Notes: generated by a model not told the origin, from the letters alone. A stretch of 64,000 bases of DNA from Promicromonosporaceae bacterium (GCA_009783295.1 WRHK01000010.1:17793-81792); one strand, 5' to 3'; shown: positions 1 to 10,114, counted from the stretch's first letter. Numbers and translations: made by a program.

Positions 1-977
1 GCCGCGGCGTCGTCGTCCACCATGCGCTGCCACACCAGGTCCTGCGACCAGTCGAGCTTGGGCAGCGACGAGAACCCGAGCCAGGAGACGTAGCCGGGCC
101 GCACGCGCGGGTCGACGTCGAGCGCGCCCGGCGTGTCCTCCCACAGGTAGAGCTCGCGCTCCGGGGCGGCGGGGTCTGCCTGGGCGCGCACGAACCACTC
201 GTGGCCCGCGCCCGTGTGGTTGGGCGTGATGTCGCCCATGAGCCGCATGCCGCGGGCGTGCACCTGTGCCGCGAGCGCCGCGAGCGCGTCGTCGCCGCCG
301 AGCAGCGGGTCGACGTGCTCGAACGTCGAGGCGTCGTACCGGTGGCACGACCGGCCGGGGAAGAACGGCGTCAGGTAGAGCGTGCGGACGCCGAGCGACT
401 CCAGGTGGTCGAGGTGCTCGGCGACGCCCGCGAGGTCTCCTCCGTAGAGCTGCTGGCCGGTGAGGGCCCCGAAGCGGGCCGGCTCGGCGTCCCAGTCCAT
501 CGGCACGGCCCAGTCGGGCGTGGGGTGCGTGTCGGCCTGCGCGGAGCGCGCGAACCGGTCGGGGAACACCTGGTACACGGTGCCGTCGGCGAGCCAGCCG
601 GGCGGCGGCGGGGCGGTCAGCAGGCGGAAGTCGTGGGTGTCGGCGACGTCGCGCTCGTGCACGCCCTCGCCGTCGAGCCACAGGTAGCCGGCGGGTGCCG
701 CGGGCACGTCGAGCAGGAACCGGTACGACGTGGAGGGGTGGTGCACCACGACGTCGGCGACGTACGCGTCCTCGCCGCCCTCGTCGACGGCGGCGGTCTC
801 CCGCCGCGCCTCGGTGATGCGCGGCTCGCCGTCCAGGACGGTGCGCAGCCAGACGGTGCGCACCCCCGCCGCGCGGGGCACGGCGACGCGCACGGGCACG
901 ACGTCGCCCAGGGCGTGCGGGCCGGGCGGCACGTAGCGGGCGGAGCCGTCGTGGTGGGGCTGGTCCAGCAGGGTCAC
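1..977 (-). CDS. Glycoside hydrolase family 13 (alpha-glucosidase/neopullulanase-like), truncated by window edge
   Basis: Minus-strand reading from GTG at 975-977 gives ...DGTVYQVFPDRFARS...LYGGDLAGVAEHLDHLESLGVRTLYLTPFFPGRSCHRYDASTFEHVDP...GMRLMGDITPNHTGAGHEWF, typical GH13 catalytic-barrel motifs; no stop before base 1. Confidence 0.9.
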   Translation of the reverse strand, partial: MTLLDQPHHDGSARYVPPGPHALGDVVPVRVAVPRAAGVRTVWLRTVLDGEPRITEARRETAAVDEGGEDAYVADVVVHHPSTSYRFLLDVPAAPAGYLWLDGEGVHERDVADTHDFRLLTAPPPPGWLADGTVYQVFPDRFARSAQADTHPTPDWAVPMDWDAEPARFGALTGQQLYGGDLAGVAEHLDHLESLGVRTLYLTPFFPGRSCHRYDASTFEHVDPLLGGDDALAALAAQVHARGMRLMGDITPNHTGAGHEWFVRAQADPAAPERELYLWEDTPGALDVDPRVRPGYVSWLGFSSLPKLDWSQDLVWQRMVDDDAA

Positions 978-1039
978 GCGCTCTCCCGGGGGACGTGTGT
1001 GGCGGGCAGCAGAACGGTAGCGGTCGCCGCGCCGTGGGC

Positions 1040-2980
1040 TCAGAGGTTCTCCACAACCACGTCGTCGCCGGCCCGCCGCCAGTCCGCGCGGCCGGGCGCC
1101 GTCGTGCTGGTGCGCACCAGCAGCCCGAACGACAGCGGGTCGGGCGAGTGCACGCGCCCCAGCCCGAGCGCCGAGGCGGCGACGGCAGTCTCCGCCGCCC
1201 GGTGGCCCTGCTCCTGCGGGTGCACGTCGATGGTGGTCAGCCCGAACGCCTCGCCCGCGGGGTGCCCGCCGAACCCGACGACGGAGAGGTCCGACGGCAC
1301 CCGGATGCCGAGCTCCTGGGCCGCGTGCAGGGCGCCGAACGCGAGCTCGTCGCTCGCGGCGAACACCGCGGTCGGGCGGCGGCGTGGGTCCCCGAGCAGC
1401 AGCCTCGCCTCGCGGTACCCGCCCACCGCGGTCGGGTCGGTGCGGTGGTCCCGGCCGCTGGGGTCGAGCCCGGCGTCCCGCAGGGCCGCGCGGAAGCCCT
1501 CGAGCCGCAGCGCCTGCGGCGACAGCCCGTGGCCCGTCGCGCCGGTCAGGTGCGCGATGTCGGTGTGCCCCAGGCTGAGCAGGTGCTCGGTGGCGACACG
1601 GGCGGCAGCGGCGTCGTCGGCGGCGACGGCGATCAGCCCCGGCACGACCCCGCCCACGGACACCGCGCGGATGCCGAGCCGCGCGATCGTCTCGACGTCG
1701 GCCGGTTCGGGCGCCGCCTCGACGAACACGATGCTGGCGAACCGCGCGGGGTCGGGCAGCAGCGACGTCAGCGGCGGGATGGTGGGGCCCGTCCCGGCGG
1801 ACTGGATCACCACCTCGGCGCCCACCTCGCGCGCGAACCGCGTGATGCCGTCCACCACCGACCCGGCGTACCAGCCCGCCGTGGCGGGCGTCAGCACGGC
1901 GAGCTGCGCGTGGGGGCGGGTGCCGTCGTCGTGGGCGTCCGGGCCGGCGCCGGCCGCGGGGAGCCGCACCTGCGGGTTGGGCGCCGAGGTGCTGGACCGC
2001 TTCACCAGGAGCACCGGCAGCCGCACCGCGCGCTTCGCGGTCCGCCTGCCCTCGAGCTGGTCGAGCACCACGCGGGCGGCCATGGCGCCCTGCCGGCGCG
2101 GGTCCTGCGCCATGGTGGTGAGGCCGAACATCGCGGCCGACGGGTGGTCGTCCACCCCGACCACCGAGATGTCCGCGGGGACGCGCAGGCCGTGGTCGGC
2201 GATGGCCAGCATCGCCCCGACCGCCATCTCGTCCGACGCCGCCAGCACCGCCGTCGGGGGCGCCCCACGGCCGTCCAGGAGCTCGTTCATCCGCCGCCGC
2301 GCGACGGCCGTGGAGAACTCGCCCTCGAGGGGCGGGCGGGCGTCCACCGGGACCCCCGCCGCCCGCAGCGCGCGCTCGTAGCCGACCCGCCGCTCGTGGG
2401 GCACGCGCGCGCCGCGCCCGTCCTGCGGCTCCCCGCCGATGAACAGGATGTCGCGGTGCCCCAGGTCGAGCAGGTGCTGGGTGGCCGTGCGCGCGAGCGC
2501 CACCTCGTCGACTCCCACGGAGCGCACGTCCCGCGCGGGCGCGCCCACCACCACCGAGGGCACCGCCGCGGCCTGCAGCGCCTCGTGCTCGTCGTCCGTC
2601 AGGTCGGCGCAGAGCGCCACGATGGCGTCGCTGCGCCGCCGCAGGATCGCCTCGCGGAACAGGCGGTCGCGCTCGCCGCCGTCGTCCCCGATGCTCACGA
2701 GCACGACGTCGTACCCGGCCTGCCGCAGCTCGCCGTCGACGCCGTCGAGCACCGACGAGCAGAACCAGCCGTCGACGCGCGGCACCACGACGGAGACCGC
2801 CATCGTGCGCCCGGTGGCCAGCCCGGCAGCGCTCGACGACGGCACGTAGCCGAGCGCGGCGGCGTGCTCGAGGATCAGCTCCCGGGTGTGGCCCGTGACG
2901 TGGGGCAGGCCGCGCAGGGCGCGCGAGACGGTCGCCGTCGAGACGCCGGCTGCCTTGGCCACATCCCTGATCCCCGCCAT
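1040..2980 (-). CDS. LacI-family transcriptional regulator with two tandem periplasmic-binding-protein-like sensor domains
   Basis: N-term MAGIRDVAKAAGVSTATVSRALRG (LacI HTH) followed by two consecutive sugar-binding-like domains, each with LLxLGHxDI and PTAVxAASDExAxGA motifs; start placed at ATG 2978-2980. Confidence 0.93.
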   Translation of the reverse strand: MAGIRDVAKAAGVSTATVSRALRGLPHVTGHTRELILEHAAALGYVPSSSAAGLATGRTMAVSVVVPRVDGWFCSSVLDGVDGELRQAGYDVVLVSIGDDGGERDRLFREAILRRRSDAIVALCADLTDDEHEALQAAAVPSVVVGAPARDVRSVGVDEVALARTATQHLLDLGHRDILFIGGEPQDGRGARVPHERRVGYERALRAAGVPVDARPPLEGEFSTAVARRRMNELLDGRGAPPTAVLAASDEMAVGAMLAIADHGLRVPADISVVGVDDHPSAAMFGLTTMAQDPRRQGAMAARVVLDQLEGRRTAKRAVRLPVLLVKRSSTSAPNPQVRLPAAGAGPDAHDDGTRPHAQLAVLTPATAGWYAGSVVDGITRFAREVGAEVVIQSAGTGPTIPPLTSLLPDPARFASIVFVEAAPEPADVETIARLGIRAVSVGGVVPGLIAVAADDAAAARVATEHLLSLGHTDIAHLTGATGHGLSPQALRLEGFRAALRDAGLDPSGRDHRTDPTAVGGYREARLLLGDPRRRPTAVFAASDELAFGALHAAQELGIRVPSDLSVVGFGGHPAGEAFGLTTIDVHPQEQGHRAAETAVAASALGLGRVHSPDPLSFGLLVRTSTTAPGRADWRRAGDDVVVENL

Positions 2981-3032
2981 GGCGTCAGTCTGCCAGTCCA
3001 CATCAGCTTTCCAGCGGTTTCACGGCCGAGCC

Positions 3033-3989
3033 TCAGCCCTTGGTGGCCCCCGCCAGGAGCCCCCGGACGAAGAACCGCTGCAGGGCGAAGAAGACGACCA
3101 GCGGCACGATGATCGCCAGGAACGTGCCCGCCGAGAGCAGGTACCACTGCTGCCCGTACGTCCCCGACAGGTCGGTGAGCAGCTTGGTGATCGGCGCGTT
3201 CGACCCGGGCGCGAAGATCGTGGCCACGAGCAGGTCGTTCCACACCCACAGGAACTGGAAGATCGCGAACGACGCGATCGCGGGCATCGCCAGCGGCAGC
3301 ACGAGCCGCAGGAACGTGTGCCCGTGCCCGGCGCCGTCGACCTTCGCCGCCTCGATCACGTCCCGCGGGATCGCGGACACCGAGTTGTGCAGGATGAACA
3401 CGGCCAGCGGCAGGGCGAAGATCGTGTGCGAGATCCACACCTCGGCGAAGCTGGAGCTGAGCGAGTTGAGGTTCAGGCCCGGGAACACCTGGACGCCGAA
3501 GAGGTTCAGCCCGTTCGAGTACAGCCGCAGCAGCGGCACCAGGGCCATCTGCAGCGGCACCACCTGCATCGCGAACACGCAGATGAACAGCAGGTCCTTG
3601 CCCCGGAAGTCGATCCACGCGAAGGCGTACGCAGCCATCAGGGCGAGCGTGATCGGGAACAGCGTGGCCGGGATCGTGATCGTCAGGGAGTTCACGAACG
3701 ACTGCCACACCGTCAGCGTGTCGGTGAACTTCAGCGTGTTGACGTAGTTGGCCAGCGTGAACTGCGGGTTGGCGAAGGCGGTCCACCACCCGCTCGTCGT
3801 GATGGCGTCCGGGGGCCGGAACGAGGAGACGAGCAGCCCGAAGCTCGGGATGGTCCACAGCACGGCGAGCACGATGGCGGCCAGGGTCGCCCACGGGCTC
3901 GAGAGGCGGATCCGGGTGCGGCGCAGCGTGCCGCCCTCGGAGCGGTGCCGGCGCGCGGTCGTGGCGCTGGGCGAGGCGATCGTGGCCAT
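3033..3989 (-). CDS. Carbohydrate ABC transporter permease (MalG-like)
   Basis: ORF 3033..4649 contains MATIASPS...; EAAKVDGAGHGHTFLRLVLPLAMPAIASFAIFQFLWVWNDLL is the permease EAA loop; stop/start overlap with the upstream permease. Confidence 0.93.
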   Translation of the reverse strand: MATIASPSATTARRHRSEGGTLRRTRIRLSSPWATLAAIVLAVLWTIPSFGLLVSSFRPPDAITTSGWWTAFANPQFTLANYVNTLKFTDTLTVWQSFVNSLTITIPATLFPITLALMAAYAFAWIDFRGKDLLFICVFAMQVVPLQMALVPLLRLYSNGLNLFGVQVFPGLNLNSLSSSFAEVWISHTIFALPLAVFILHNSVSAIPRDVIEAAKVDGAGHGHTFLRLVLPLAMPAIASFAIFQFLWVWNDLLVATIFAPGSNAPITKLLTDLSGTYGQQWYLLSAGTFLAIIVPLVVFFALQRFFVRGLLAGATKG

Positions 3990-5131
3990 CACTGCTCCCT
4001 CTGCTTCCTGAGGTTGCGCGCGTTGTAGATGATGAACGGCGTCACCAGCACGAAGATCAGCAGCGCCAGCGCTGCGGAGTGCCCGGACTGGGGCGGCAGG
4101 ATCTCGATCTGCTTGACCATCTCGTACCCGAGCACCGTGGTGTGGTTCTGCCCGGCGGTGGTCGTGGCGATGATGTCGTAGACCTTCAGCGACGTGATCG
4201 AGATGGTGATCCAGACGACGATGATCGTCGGCCGGATCCCGGGGACGGTGACGTTCCGGAACTGCTGCCACGCGTTCGCGCCGTCGAGCTGGGCGGCCTC
4301 GACCTGGTCGACGGGGATGCCCTTGATCGCGGCCGAGAGCAGCACCATCGCGAACCCCGTCTGCGTCCAGATCAGCACGACGATGAGCAGCAGCATGTTG
4401 AGCGGGTAGTGCTGCAGGAAGCTGACGGGCTGCCCGCCGAACCACTCGACGATCTGGTTGAGCAGGCCGATCTGCTTGCCCTGCTGGTAGGCGAAGAAGA
4501 ACTTGAAGATGATCGACGCGCCGACCAGCGAGATCGCGACCGGCATGAAGATGAAGACCTTGAGCACCTTCTCGGCGCGGCTCCGGTCCACGAACACCGC
4601 GTAGGCGAGCCCCAGCACCGTGGTGACGACGGGCGCGATGACCACCCACACGATCGTGTTGACGAACGCGATGAACCCCGTGCTACCGCCAGAGAACACC
4701 CACGCGAAGTTCTGCAGGCCCACGAACTGGGTGCCGTCGTTGCTGAGGAACGCGTTCACGATGGTCCGCAGAGCCGGGTACACGAGCCCGATGACCAGCA
4801 GCAGGAGCGCCGGCGACAGGAACGCCGCGAGCTGCAGCAGCGAGCCGTTGCCCTTCCGGGCGCGCAGGTCGAGCAGGAACATCCCGCCGCCCAGCACCGC
4901 GCCGAGGATCAGCACCCAGGCGGCGGCGGCCTGCACGCCCAGGACGCCGATGACGGCCACCGGCACCAGCACGGCGACGGCGAGCCGCATGATCGAGTAG
5001 CCGCGCCCGGCCCGGGGTGCGACCTCGATGAAGAACACGATCAGCCCGACGACGACCCCGAACACCGCGATCACGACGGGCACCTGGGCAAGCGGTGGCA
5101 GGCCCGCGAGCCAGACGAAGAAACCAGACAC
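3989..5131 (-). CDS. Carbohydrate ABC transporter permease (MalF-like)
   Basis: Multi-TM protein with EAAQLDGANAWQQFRNVTVPGIRPTI EAA loop. Confidence 0.93.
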   Translation of the reverse strand: MSGFFVWLAGLPPLAQVPVVIAVFGVVVGLIVFFIEVAPRAGRGYSIMRLAVAVLVPVAVIGVLGVQAAAAWVLILGAVLGGGMFLLDLRARKGNGSLLQLAAFLSPALLLLVIGLVYPALRTIVNAFLSNDGTQFVGLQNFAWVFSGGSTGFIAFVNTIVWVVIAPVVTTVLGLAYAVFVDRSRAEKVLKVFIFMPVAISLVGASIIFKFFFAYQQGKQIGLLNQIVEWFGGQPVSFLQHYPLNMLLLIVVLIWTQTGFAMVLLSAAIKGIPVDQVEAAQLDGANAWQQFRNVTVPGIRPTIIVVWITISITSLKVYDIIATTTAGQNHTTVLGYEMVKQIEILPPQSGHSAALALLIFVLVTPFIIYNARNLRKQREQ

Positions 5132-5186
5132 TGGGGACGCACTTCCTCTCAGGCGCGAGCGTCAGCCGAGCACCTCGTCCCGCGGG

Positions 5187-5209
5187 CGCCGCCGCCGGGG
5201 TCGGCGGCG
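5187..5209. repeat. Perfect 8-bp stem-loop between binding-protein and permease genes
   Basis: CGCCGCCG-ccggggt-CGGCGGCG. Confidence 0.7.
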
Positions 5210-5237
5210 GAGTCCGGAGGCGTGGGTGTGCCGGCTG

Positions 5238-6575
5238 CTACTTCGAGGGCCAGGACGCCTGGATCTGCTTCTCGACGTCGGCCTGGGAGGTGCCGTTGAC
5301 CCAGTCGACCATGCCGGTCCAGAACGCCGTCTCCACGACGTTCGGCATGGCGTCGTCCGCGCCGAACCGGAAGGTGGTGCTGGAGTTCTGCAGGGTCTCG
5401 ATCGCGGACTTCAGCAGCGGGTCGGTCTCCTTGGAGGAGTCGACGCCCTTGTTCGCGCTGATGAACGACGCGTTCTTGACGGTGATCAGGCTGTTCGCCC
5501 AGTCGGCGCTCGAGAGGTACTCCATGACCTTCTGGGTCGCCGCGTTCGAGTTGAATGCGGCCGCGAAGTCGCCACCGCCGGTCACGGCGCTCTGGCCGGC
5601 GCTCGGGCCGGGCAGCGGGAACGCCCAGATGTCACCGTTCGGCCCGACCTTCGGCACCGCGCCGGAGGCCGTCTTCGTGGTCGAGAAGCTCGCCTCGAGG
5701 AACGTGGCCTGGTTGGTCATCGCGCACGTCCCGTTCGCCAGCGGGATGGCGACGTCGCCGAACGCCGTCGAGTTGATCGACGGCACGGCGCCGAAGCCGG
5801 CGTTGACGTACTTCGGGTCCTTCAGGATCTTGCCGAGCTGCGTGAACGCGTCGTCGATCTTCGGGTCGGTGAACTTCACGGTGCCCTTGACCCAGCCGTC
5901 GTACGTCGACGCGCCGGCGTCGGCCAGCACCATCTCGGCGAGCTGGTCAGCACCCGGCCACCCCGAGGCGTCGCCCGAGTTGAAGCCCGCGCACCACGGG
6001 GGCTTGCCCGTCTTCTGCTCGATCGTCTGCGTGAGGCTGAGGAGGTCCGCGTAGGTCTTCGGCACCTGCACGCCCCACTGGGAGAACTGCGACGGCGAGT
6101 ACCAGACGAAGCCCTTGACCGATGCGTCCAGCGGCGTGCCGTACATCTTGCCGTTGACGGTCACGTAGCCGATCCAGTCGGTGGAGAAGTTCTTCTTCAC
6201 GCTCGACTCGGTCGCGGAGTCCACCTGGGCGACCTTCCCCGTCGCCACCGCGCTCGACAGCAGGCCGGGCTGCGGGAACATGGCGATGTCCGGCAGGGCG
6301 TTGCCCTGGATCTTGGTCGCGATGTTCGCCGTGAAGTTCTTGTCGCCCGTGTACTTGATCGTGATGCCTTCCTGCTTGGCCCACGTCGCCCACGACGCCT
6401 CGAGCTCGGTGGCCTCGGTGCCCGTGTCCGCGCCGTAGATGGTGACCGTGGACCCCTTGACGTTCCCAGAGCCGGACGACGCGCCCGACGGCGAGGTGCA
6501 CCCGGTGAGGGCGAACGCGGTGGCAGCGACCGCCACGACCGGCAGAAGGGACTTTCGGACCAGAGAAGCGGCCAT
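5238..6575 (-). CDS. Extracellular sugar-binding lipoprotein of ABC transporter
   Basis: MAASLVRKSLLPVVAVAATAFALTGCTSP lipobox; solute-binding protein family 1-type sequence; first gene of the operon. Confidence 0.93.
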   Translation of the reverse strand: MAASLVRKSLLPVVAVAATAFALTGCTSPSGASSGSGNVKGSTVTIYGADTGTEATELEASWATWAKQEGITIKYTGDKNFTANIATKIQGNALPDIAMFPQPGLLSSAVATGKVAQVDSATESSVKKNFSTDWIGYVTVNGKMYGTPLDASVKGFVWYSPSQFSQWGVQVPKTYADLLSLTQTIEQKTGKPPWCAGFNSGDASGWPGADQLAEMVLADAGASTYDGWVKGTVKFTDPKIDDAFTQLGKILKDPKYVNAGFGAVPSINSTAFGDVAIPLANGTCAMTNQATFLEASFSTTKTASGAVPKVGPNGDIWAFPLPGPSAGQSAVTGGGDFAAAFNSNAATQKVMEYLSSADWANSLITVKNASFISANKGVDSSKETDPLLKSAIETLQNSSTTFRFGADDAMPNVVETAFWTGMVDWVNGTSQADVEKQIQASWPSK

Positions 6576-6759
6576 GACTGCTTCCTCCTCAGTGAGCTGC
6601 CCGCGCCACGGGTCGGTGGCCGCGGACCTTCCCGCCCGCCTCGTGTGCGGCGGGTGCACGATCCGGGCTCGGTGAGGCGCTGCTTCGGGCCTCTGTCACG
6701 AGCCGGAGCCGGGTCGCGTGGACGGCTCCTCGAGCCGTCGGAGTGCTGCAAACAGGTGC

Positions 6760-6773
6760 AGCAAGCGGTTACA
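6760..6773 (-). promoter_or_regulatory. Candidate LacI-family operator upstream of the binding-protein gene
   Basis: Minus strand TGTAACCGCTTGCT matches 9/10 fixed positions of TGNAANCGNTTNCA. Confidence 0.6.
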
Positions 6774-6855
6774 TCTCATGTAAGCGCCGCCCCCGACGAG
6801 TGGCCAGCGGAGCCCGGGAGTCTGCGGGAACCGAGACCTGAAAGTGATCGTGGCG

Positions 6856-8553
6856 TTACTCGGTGGGGCCCAGAACCCAGGGTTCGGACTTCAGCAGGCG
6901 CCGCCGCACGGCCTCGCCGCCGATGCGCTCGACGTCGGCCCGCGCCCCGACCACGACGAGGAGGGACTTCGCGCGGGACATCCCGGTGTAGAGCATCGAG
7001 CGGGCACGCTCGGCGTTCTGGAACCCGTTGACGGCGAGCACGACGACGGACCGCTCCAGGCCCTTGAAGTTGAGCACGTGCCCGTAGAAGACGTCCTCGG
7101 CCGCGAAGAAGTCCGACCAGTACGCCCCGTACCCCTCGAGCTCGATGGTGTTGCGCTGCTCGGGGTGCCGGCTGCCGGTCGTGATGAGCGCGATGTGCCC
7201 CGGGTGCCACCCCTCCTCGACGAGCGCGTCGACGGCCTGGTCGGCGGCGTCGACGGCCTCCGCGGCGGGGACGTCGACCACGCGCACGGGGGCGCCGTCG
7301 AGCCCGCGCGGCTCGACGCGCGTCGCCGTGAGCGCGCCGAAGGTCTGGGCGATCTGCTTCGTCGAGCGCAGGTTGGCGTTGAGCTCGTACGGCGGCAGGC
7401 CGATGGGCGGGCGGCCGTCGCGCGGGAACAGGGTCTGGTCGTCGTCCATGAAGACGAAGACGCCGCCCTTCTCGGGGTCCTTGAGGCACGCGAGCAGCGC
7501 GGGCCACCAGTCCGCCCCGAAGTCCTGCGCCTCGTCCACGACGACGGAGTCGAACAGCTCGCCGGGCGGCTGCTGGGCCGCGAGCCGGCCGAGCTCGGCG
7601 GGCAGGCCGGTCTCGTAGTAAGCGGCGCGCACCTCGGGCGGGGCCGTGTCAGGCGGCGGCTCCGAGGCGCCCCAGGCCAGGGGCAGCTCGTGGAAGAGCC
7701 CGACGTATCCCGGCTGCTCGTTGCGCCTCCACCCGGCGACGGTGCGTCGGAAGCTCAGGCCCAGCCCGCGGGAGTAGCACAGCAGGGCGACCCGGTGCCC
7801 GTCGCGGGCGAGCCGCCGGGCCTGCTCGAGCGCGAGCCAGGTCTTGCCCGACCCGGCCCCGCCGACGACGCGGACGCGACGCTGGTGCTTGAGCAGGTCG
7901 AGGATCGACCTCTGGTCGGACGTGAGCTGTTCGAGACGGACCTCGTGCGCAGCCGCGGCGGCGAAGGCGTCGGCCGCCGGGCGCAGCCTGGCCTCGACGA
8001 CGTCGACCAGCGCCTCGAGGCCGCCCGCCTCGAGGGGCGCGTGGCCTGCCCCGTACCTCTCGATCGCGGTGCGGAGCCGGTCGCCCACCCCGAGCCCGCG
8101 CCGGAGGTCCGACTGGTCGACCACCATCGTGCGCGGCAGGTCGAGGGCGTCCCACCGGTCCGGCAGCGTCAGGAAGGGGAACGCGACCATGTGCACCGCC
8201 CGCGCGTACGCCGCCGCCAGCCCGCGCGCCGCGAGCAGCTTCTGGAGCGCGTGCCGGGAGGTCTGCGCCTGCCGGGCCGGGTCGATCCGATGGGCCACGC
8301 CGTCACGGCCCGACTGCCGCCACCCGTCCCCGTCGCGCGTGACGTGGCCGCCCTTGACCTCGATCACCGCGAGCCCGAAGCCGGGCCACGCGACGAGCAG
8401 GTCGATCTCGTGCTCGGCGGCCTCGTCCTGGAGCCGCAGGCCGTGGAAGAGCGCGGCGTCGTCGGGGAGCTGCTCGACGAGCGCCTCCCACACCGCGCGC
8501 TCGGCGCCCGAGTCGTCGGGCCACACGGGTTCGGACGGGAACAGGCGGGGCAC
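6856..8553 (-). CDS. NERD-domain nuclease-related UvrD-like DNA helicase/ATPase
   Basis: N-term EHEIDLLVAWPGFGLAVIEVKGG (NERD); VVGGAGSGKTWLALEQA (Walker A); VVDEAQDF (Walker B); C-term YTGMSRAKSLLVVVG. Confidence 0.88.
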   Translation of the reverse strand: MPRLFPSEPVWPDDSGAERAVWEALVEQLPDDAALFHGLRLQDEAAEHEIDLLVAWPGFGLAVIEVKGGHVTRDGDGWRQSGRDGVAHRIDPARQAQTSRHALQKLLAARGLAAAYARAVHMVAFPFLTLPDRWDALDLPRTMVVDQSDLRRGLGVGDRLRTAIERYGAGHAPLEAGGLEALVDVVEARLRPAADAFAAAAAHEVRLEQLTSDQRSILDLLKHQRRVRVVGGAGSGKTWLALEQARRLARDGHRVALLCYSRGLGLSFRRTVAGWRRNEQPGYVGLFHELPLAWGASEPPPDTAPPEVRAAYYETGLPAELGRLAAQQPPGELFDSVVVDEAQDFGADWWPALLACLKDPEKGGVFVFMDDDQTLFPRDGRPPIGLPPYELNANLRSTKQIAQTFGALTATRVEPRGLDGAPVRVVDVPAAEAVDAADQAVDALVEEGWHPGHIALITTGSRHPEQRNTIELEGYGAYWSDFFAAEDVFYGHVLNFKGLERSVVVLAVNGFQNAERARSMLYTGMSRAKSLLVVVGARADVERIGGEAVRRRLLKSEPWVLGPTE

Positions 8554-8632
8554 AGCTCATGCAACCACGCGCGCGCTCGCGGGCGGAGGGCGAAGTGCCG
8601 CGAGCATCGGGTCAGGCGGGTGAATGTCGGGC

Positions 8633-8693
8633 CGTCGGGCGCCGCCCGACGCGAAGAGGGCCCGGACCTGCGCCGACGCGCAGGCCCGGACCC
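8633..8693 (-). terminator. Two consecutive hairpins downstream of lpdA
   Basis: CGTCGGGC-gcc-GCCCGACG (8633-8651) and GGGCCCGGACCTGCG...CGCAGGCCCGGACCC (8658-8693, two mismatches). Confidence 0.65.
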
Positions 8694-8710
8694 TCCGGCC
8701 TGAGAGCTTC

Positions 8711-10114
8711 TCAGAAGTTGATCATGTGCCCCGCGATGCCGTGGATGGCCTCCTGGATGGCCTCCGACAGCGTCGGGTGGGTGTGCACGTTGCGGGCGAC
8801 CTCGTCGGCCGTGAGATCCCACTTGGCGGCGAGCGTGAGCTCGGGCAGCATCTCGGAGACGTCCGGACCGATCATGTGGGCGCCGAGCAGCTCGTTGTAC
8901 TTGGCGTCGGCGACGATCTTGACGAAGCCCGTCGGGTCGCCGAGGCCGTGCGCCTTGCCGTTGGCCATGAACGGGAAGCTCGCGACCTTGACGTCGTAGC
9001 CCTCGTCCTTGGCCTGCTGCTCGGTGAGGCCGAACGACGCGACCTGCGGGGAGCAGAACGTGGCGCGCGGCATCATGCGGTAGTCGCCGAGGGTCATGGT
9101 CTCGGCGCCGGCGATGGTCTCGGCGGCGACGACGCCCTGGGCCTCGGCCACGTGGGCGAGCATGAGCTTGGCGGTGACGTCGCCGATGGCGTAGACGCCC
9201 GGCACGTTGGTGCGCATGTGGTCGTCGATGGCGATGGCGCCGCGCTCCGTGAGGGCCACGCCGGTGTTCTCGAGCCCGTACCCGGAGACGTTGGGGGCGA
9301 AGCCGACGGCGCTGAGCACCTTGTCGACCACGATCTCGCCCGGCTTGTCGTCCTTGACGCCCTTGTAGCTGACGGTGACGGAGCCGCCGTTGTCCTTGAT
9401 CGTCTGGACGGCGGTCGACGTCAGGATGGTGATGCCGAGCTTCTTGTACTGCTTGGCGATCTCCTTGGAGACGTCGGCGTCCTCGTTCGGCAGGGCACGG
9501 TCGAGGAACTCGATGATCGTGACGTCCACGCCGTAGTTCTTGAGGACGTAGCCGAACTCCATGCCGATGGCGCCGGCACCGACGATGGCGATCGACTTCG
9601 GCAGGTCACGGGTCATGATCTGCGACTCGTAGGTCACCACGTTGTCGGACAGCTCGACGCCCGGCAGCAGGCGGACGGCGGAGCCGGTCGCGATGATCAC
9701 GTTGTCCGCGGTGACGGTCTCGGTCGTGCCGTTGCTCAGCGCGACCTGGATCGTCTTGGCGTCCACGAACGTGCCCCGGCCGTCGTACTCCGTGATCTTG
9801 TTCTTCTTCATCAGGAAGTGGACGCCCTTGACGCGGCCGTCGGCCACCTCGCGCGAACGGTCCCACGCGCGGCCGAAGTCGAAGCTGACCTCGCCGGACA
9901 TCCCGAAGAAGTCCTTCTGCGTGTGGAAGATGTGGGCCAGCTCCGCGTTGCGCAGGAGAGCCTTCGACGGGATGCAGCCCACGTTGAGGCAGACACCACC
10001 CCAGTACTTCTCCTCGATCACCGCAACGGACTTGCCGAGCTGAGCAGCACGGATGGCGGCGACGTAGCCACCAGGTCCGGCCCCGAGGAGGACGACGTCA
10101 TAGTGAGAAGCCAT
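8711..10114 (-). CDS. lpdA: Dihydrolipoyl dehydrogenase
   Basis: [44 protein letters not shown] redox-active motif; HAHPTLSEA-like [14 protein letters not shown]-term. Confidence 0.97.
   Translation of the reverse strand: MASHYDVVLLGAGPGGYVAAIRAAQLGKSVAVIEEKYWGGVCLNVGCIPSKALLRNAELAHIFHTQKDFFGMSGEVSFDFGRAWDRSREVADGRVKGVHFLMKKNKITEYDGRGTFVDAKTIQVALSNGTTETVTADNVIIATGSAVRLLPGVELSDNVVTYESQIMTRDLPKSIAIVGAGAIGMEFGYVLKNYGVDVTIIEFLDRALPNEDADVSKEIAKQYKKLGITILTSTAVQTIKDNGGSVTVSYKGVKDDKPGEIVVDKVLSAVGFAPNVSGYGLENTGVALTERGAIAIDDHMRTNVPGVYAIGDVTAKLMLAHVAEAQGVVAAETIAGAETMTLGDYRMMPRATFCSPQVASFGLTEQQAKDEGYDVKVASFPFMANGKAHGLGDPTGFVKIVADAKYNELLGAHMIGPDVSEMLPELTLAAKWDLTADEVARNVHTHPTLSEAIQEAIHGIAGHMINF

Noticed and set aside
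201-2381. 726-aa plus-strand ORF over GH13 and LacI genes
   Set aside because: Antisense to two recognisable genes and Arg/Ser-rich with no family motifs; third-position GC artefact
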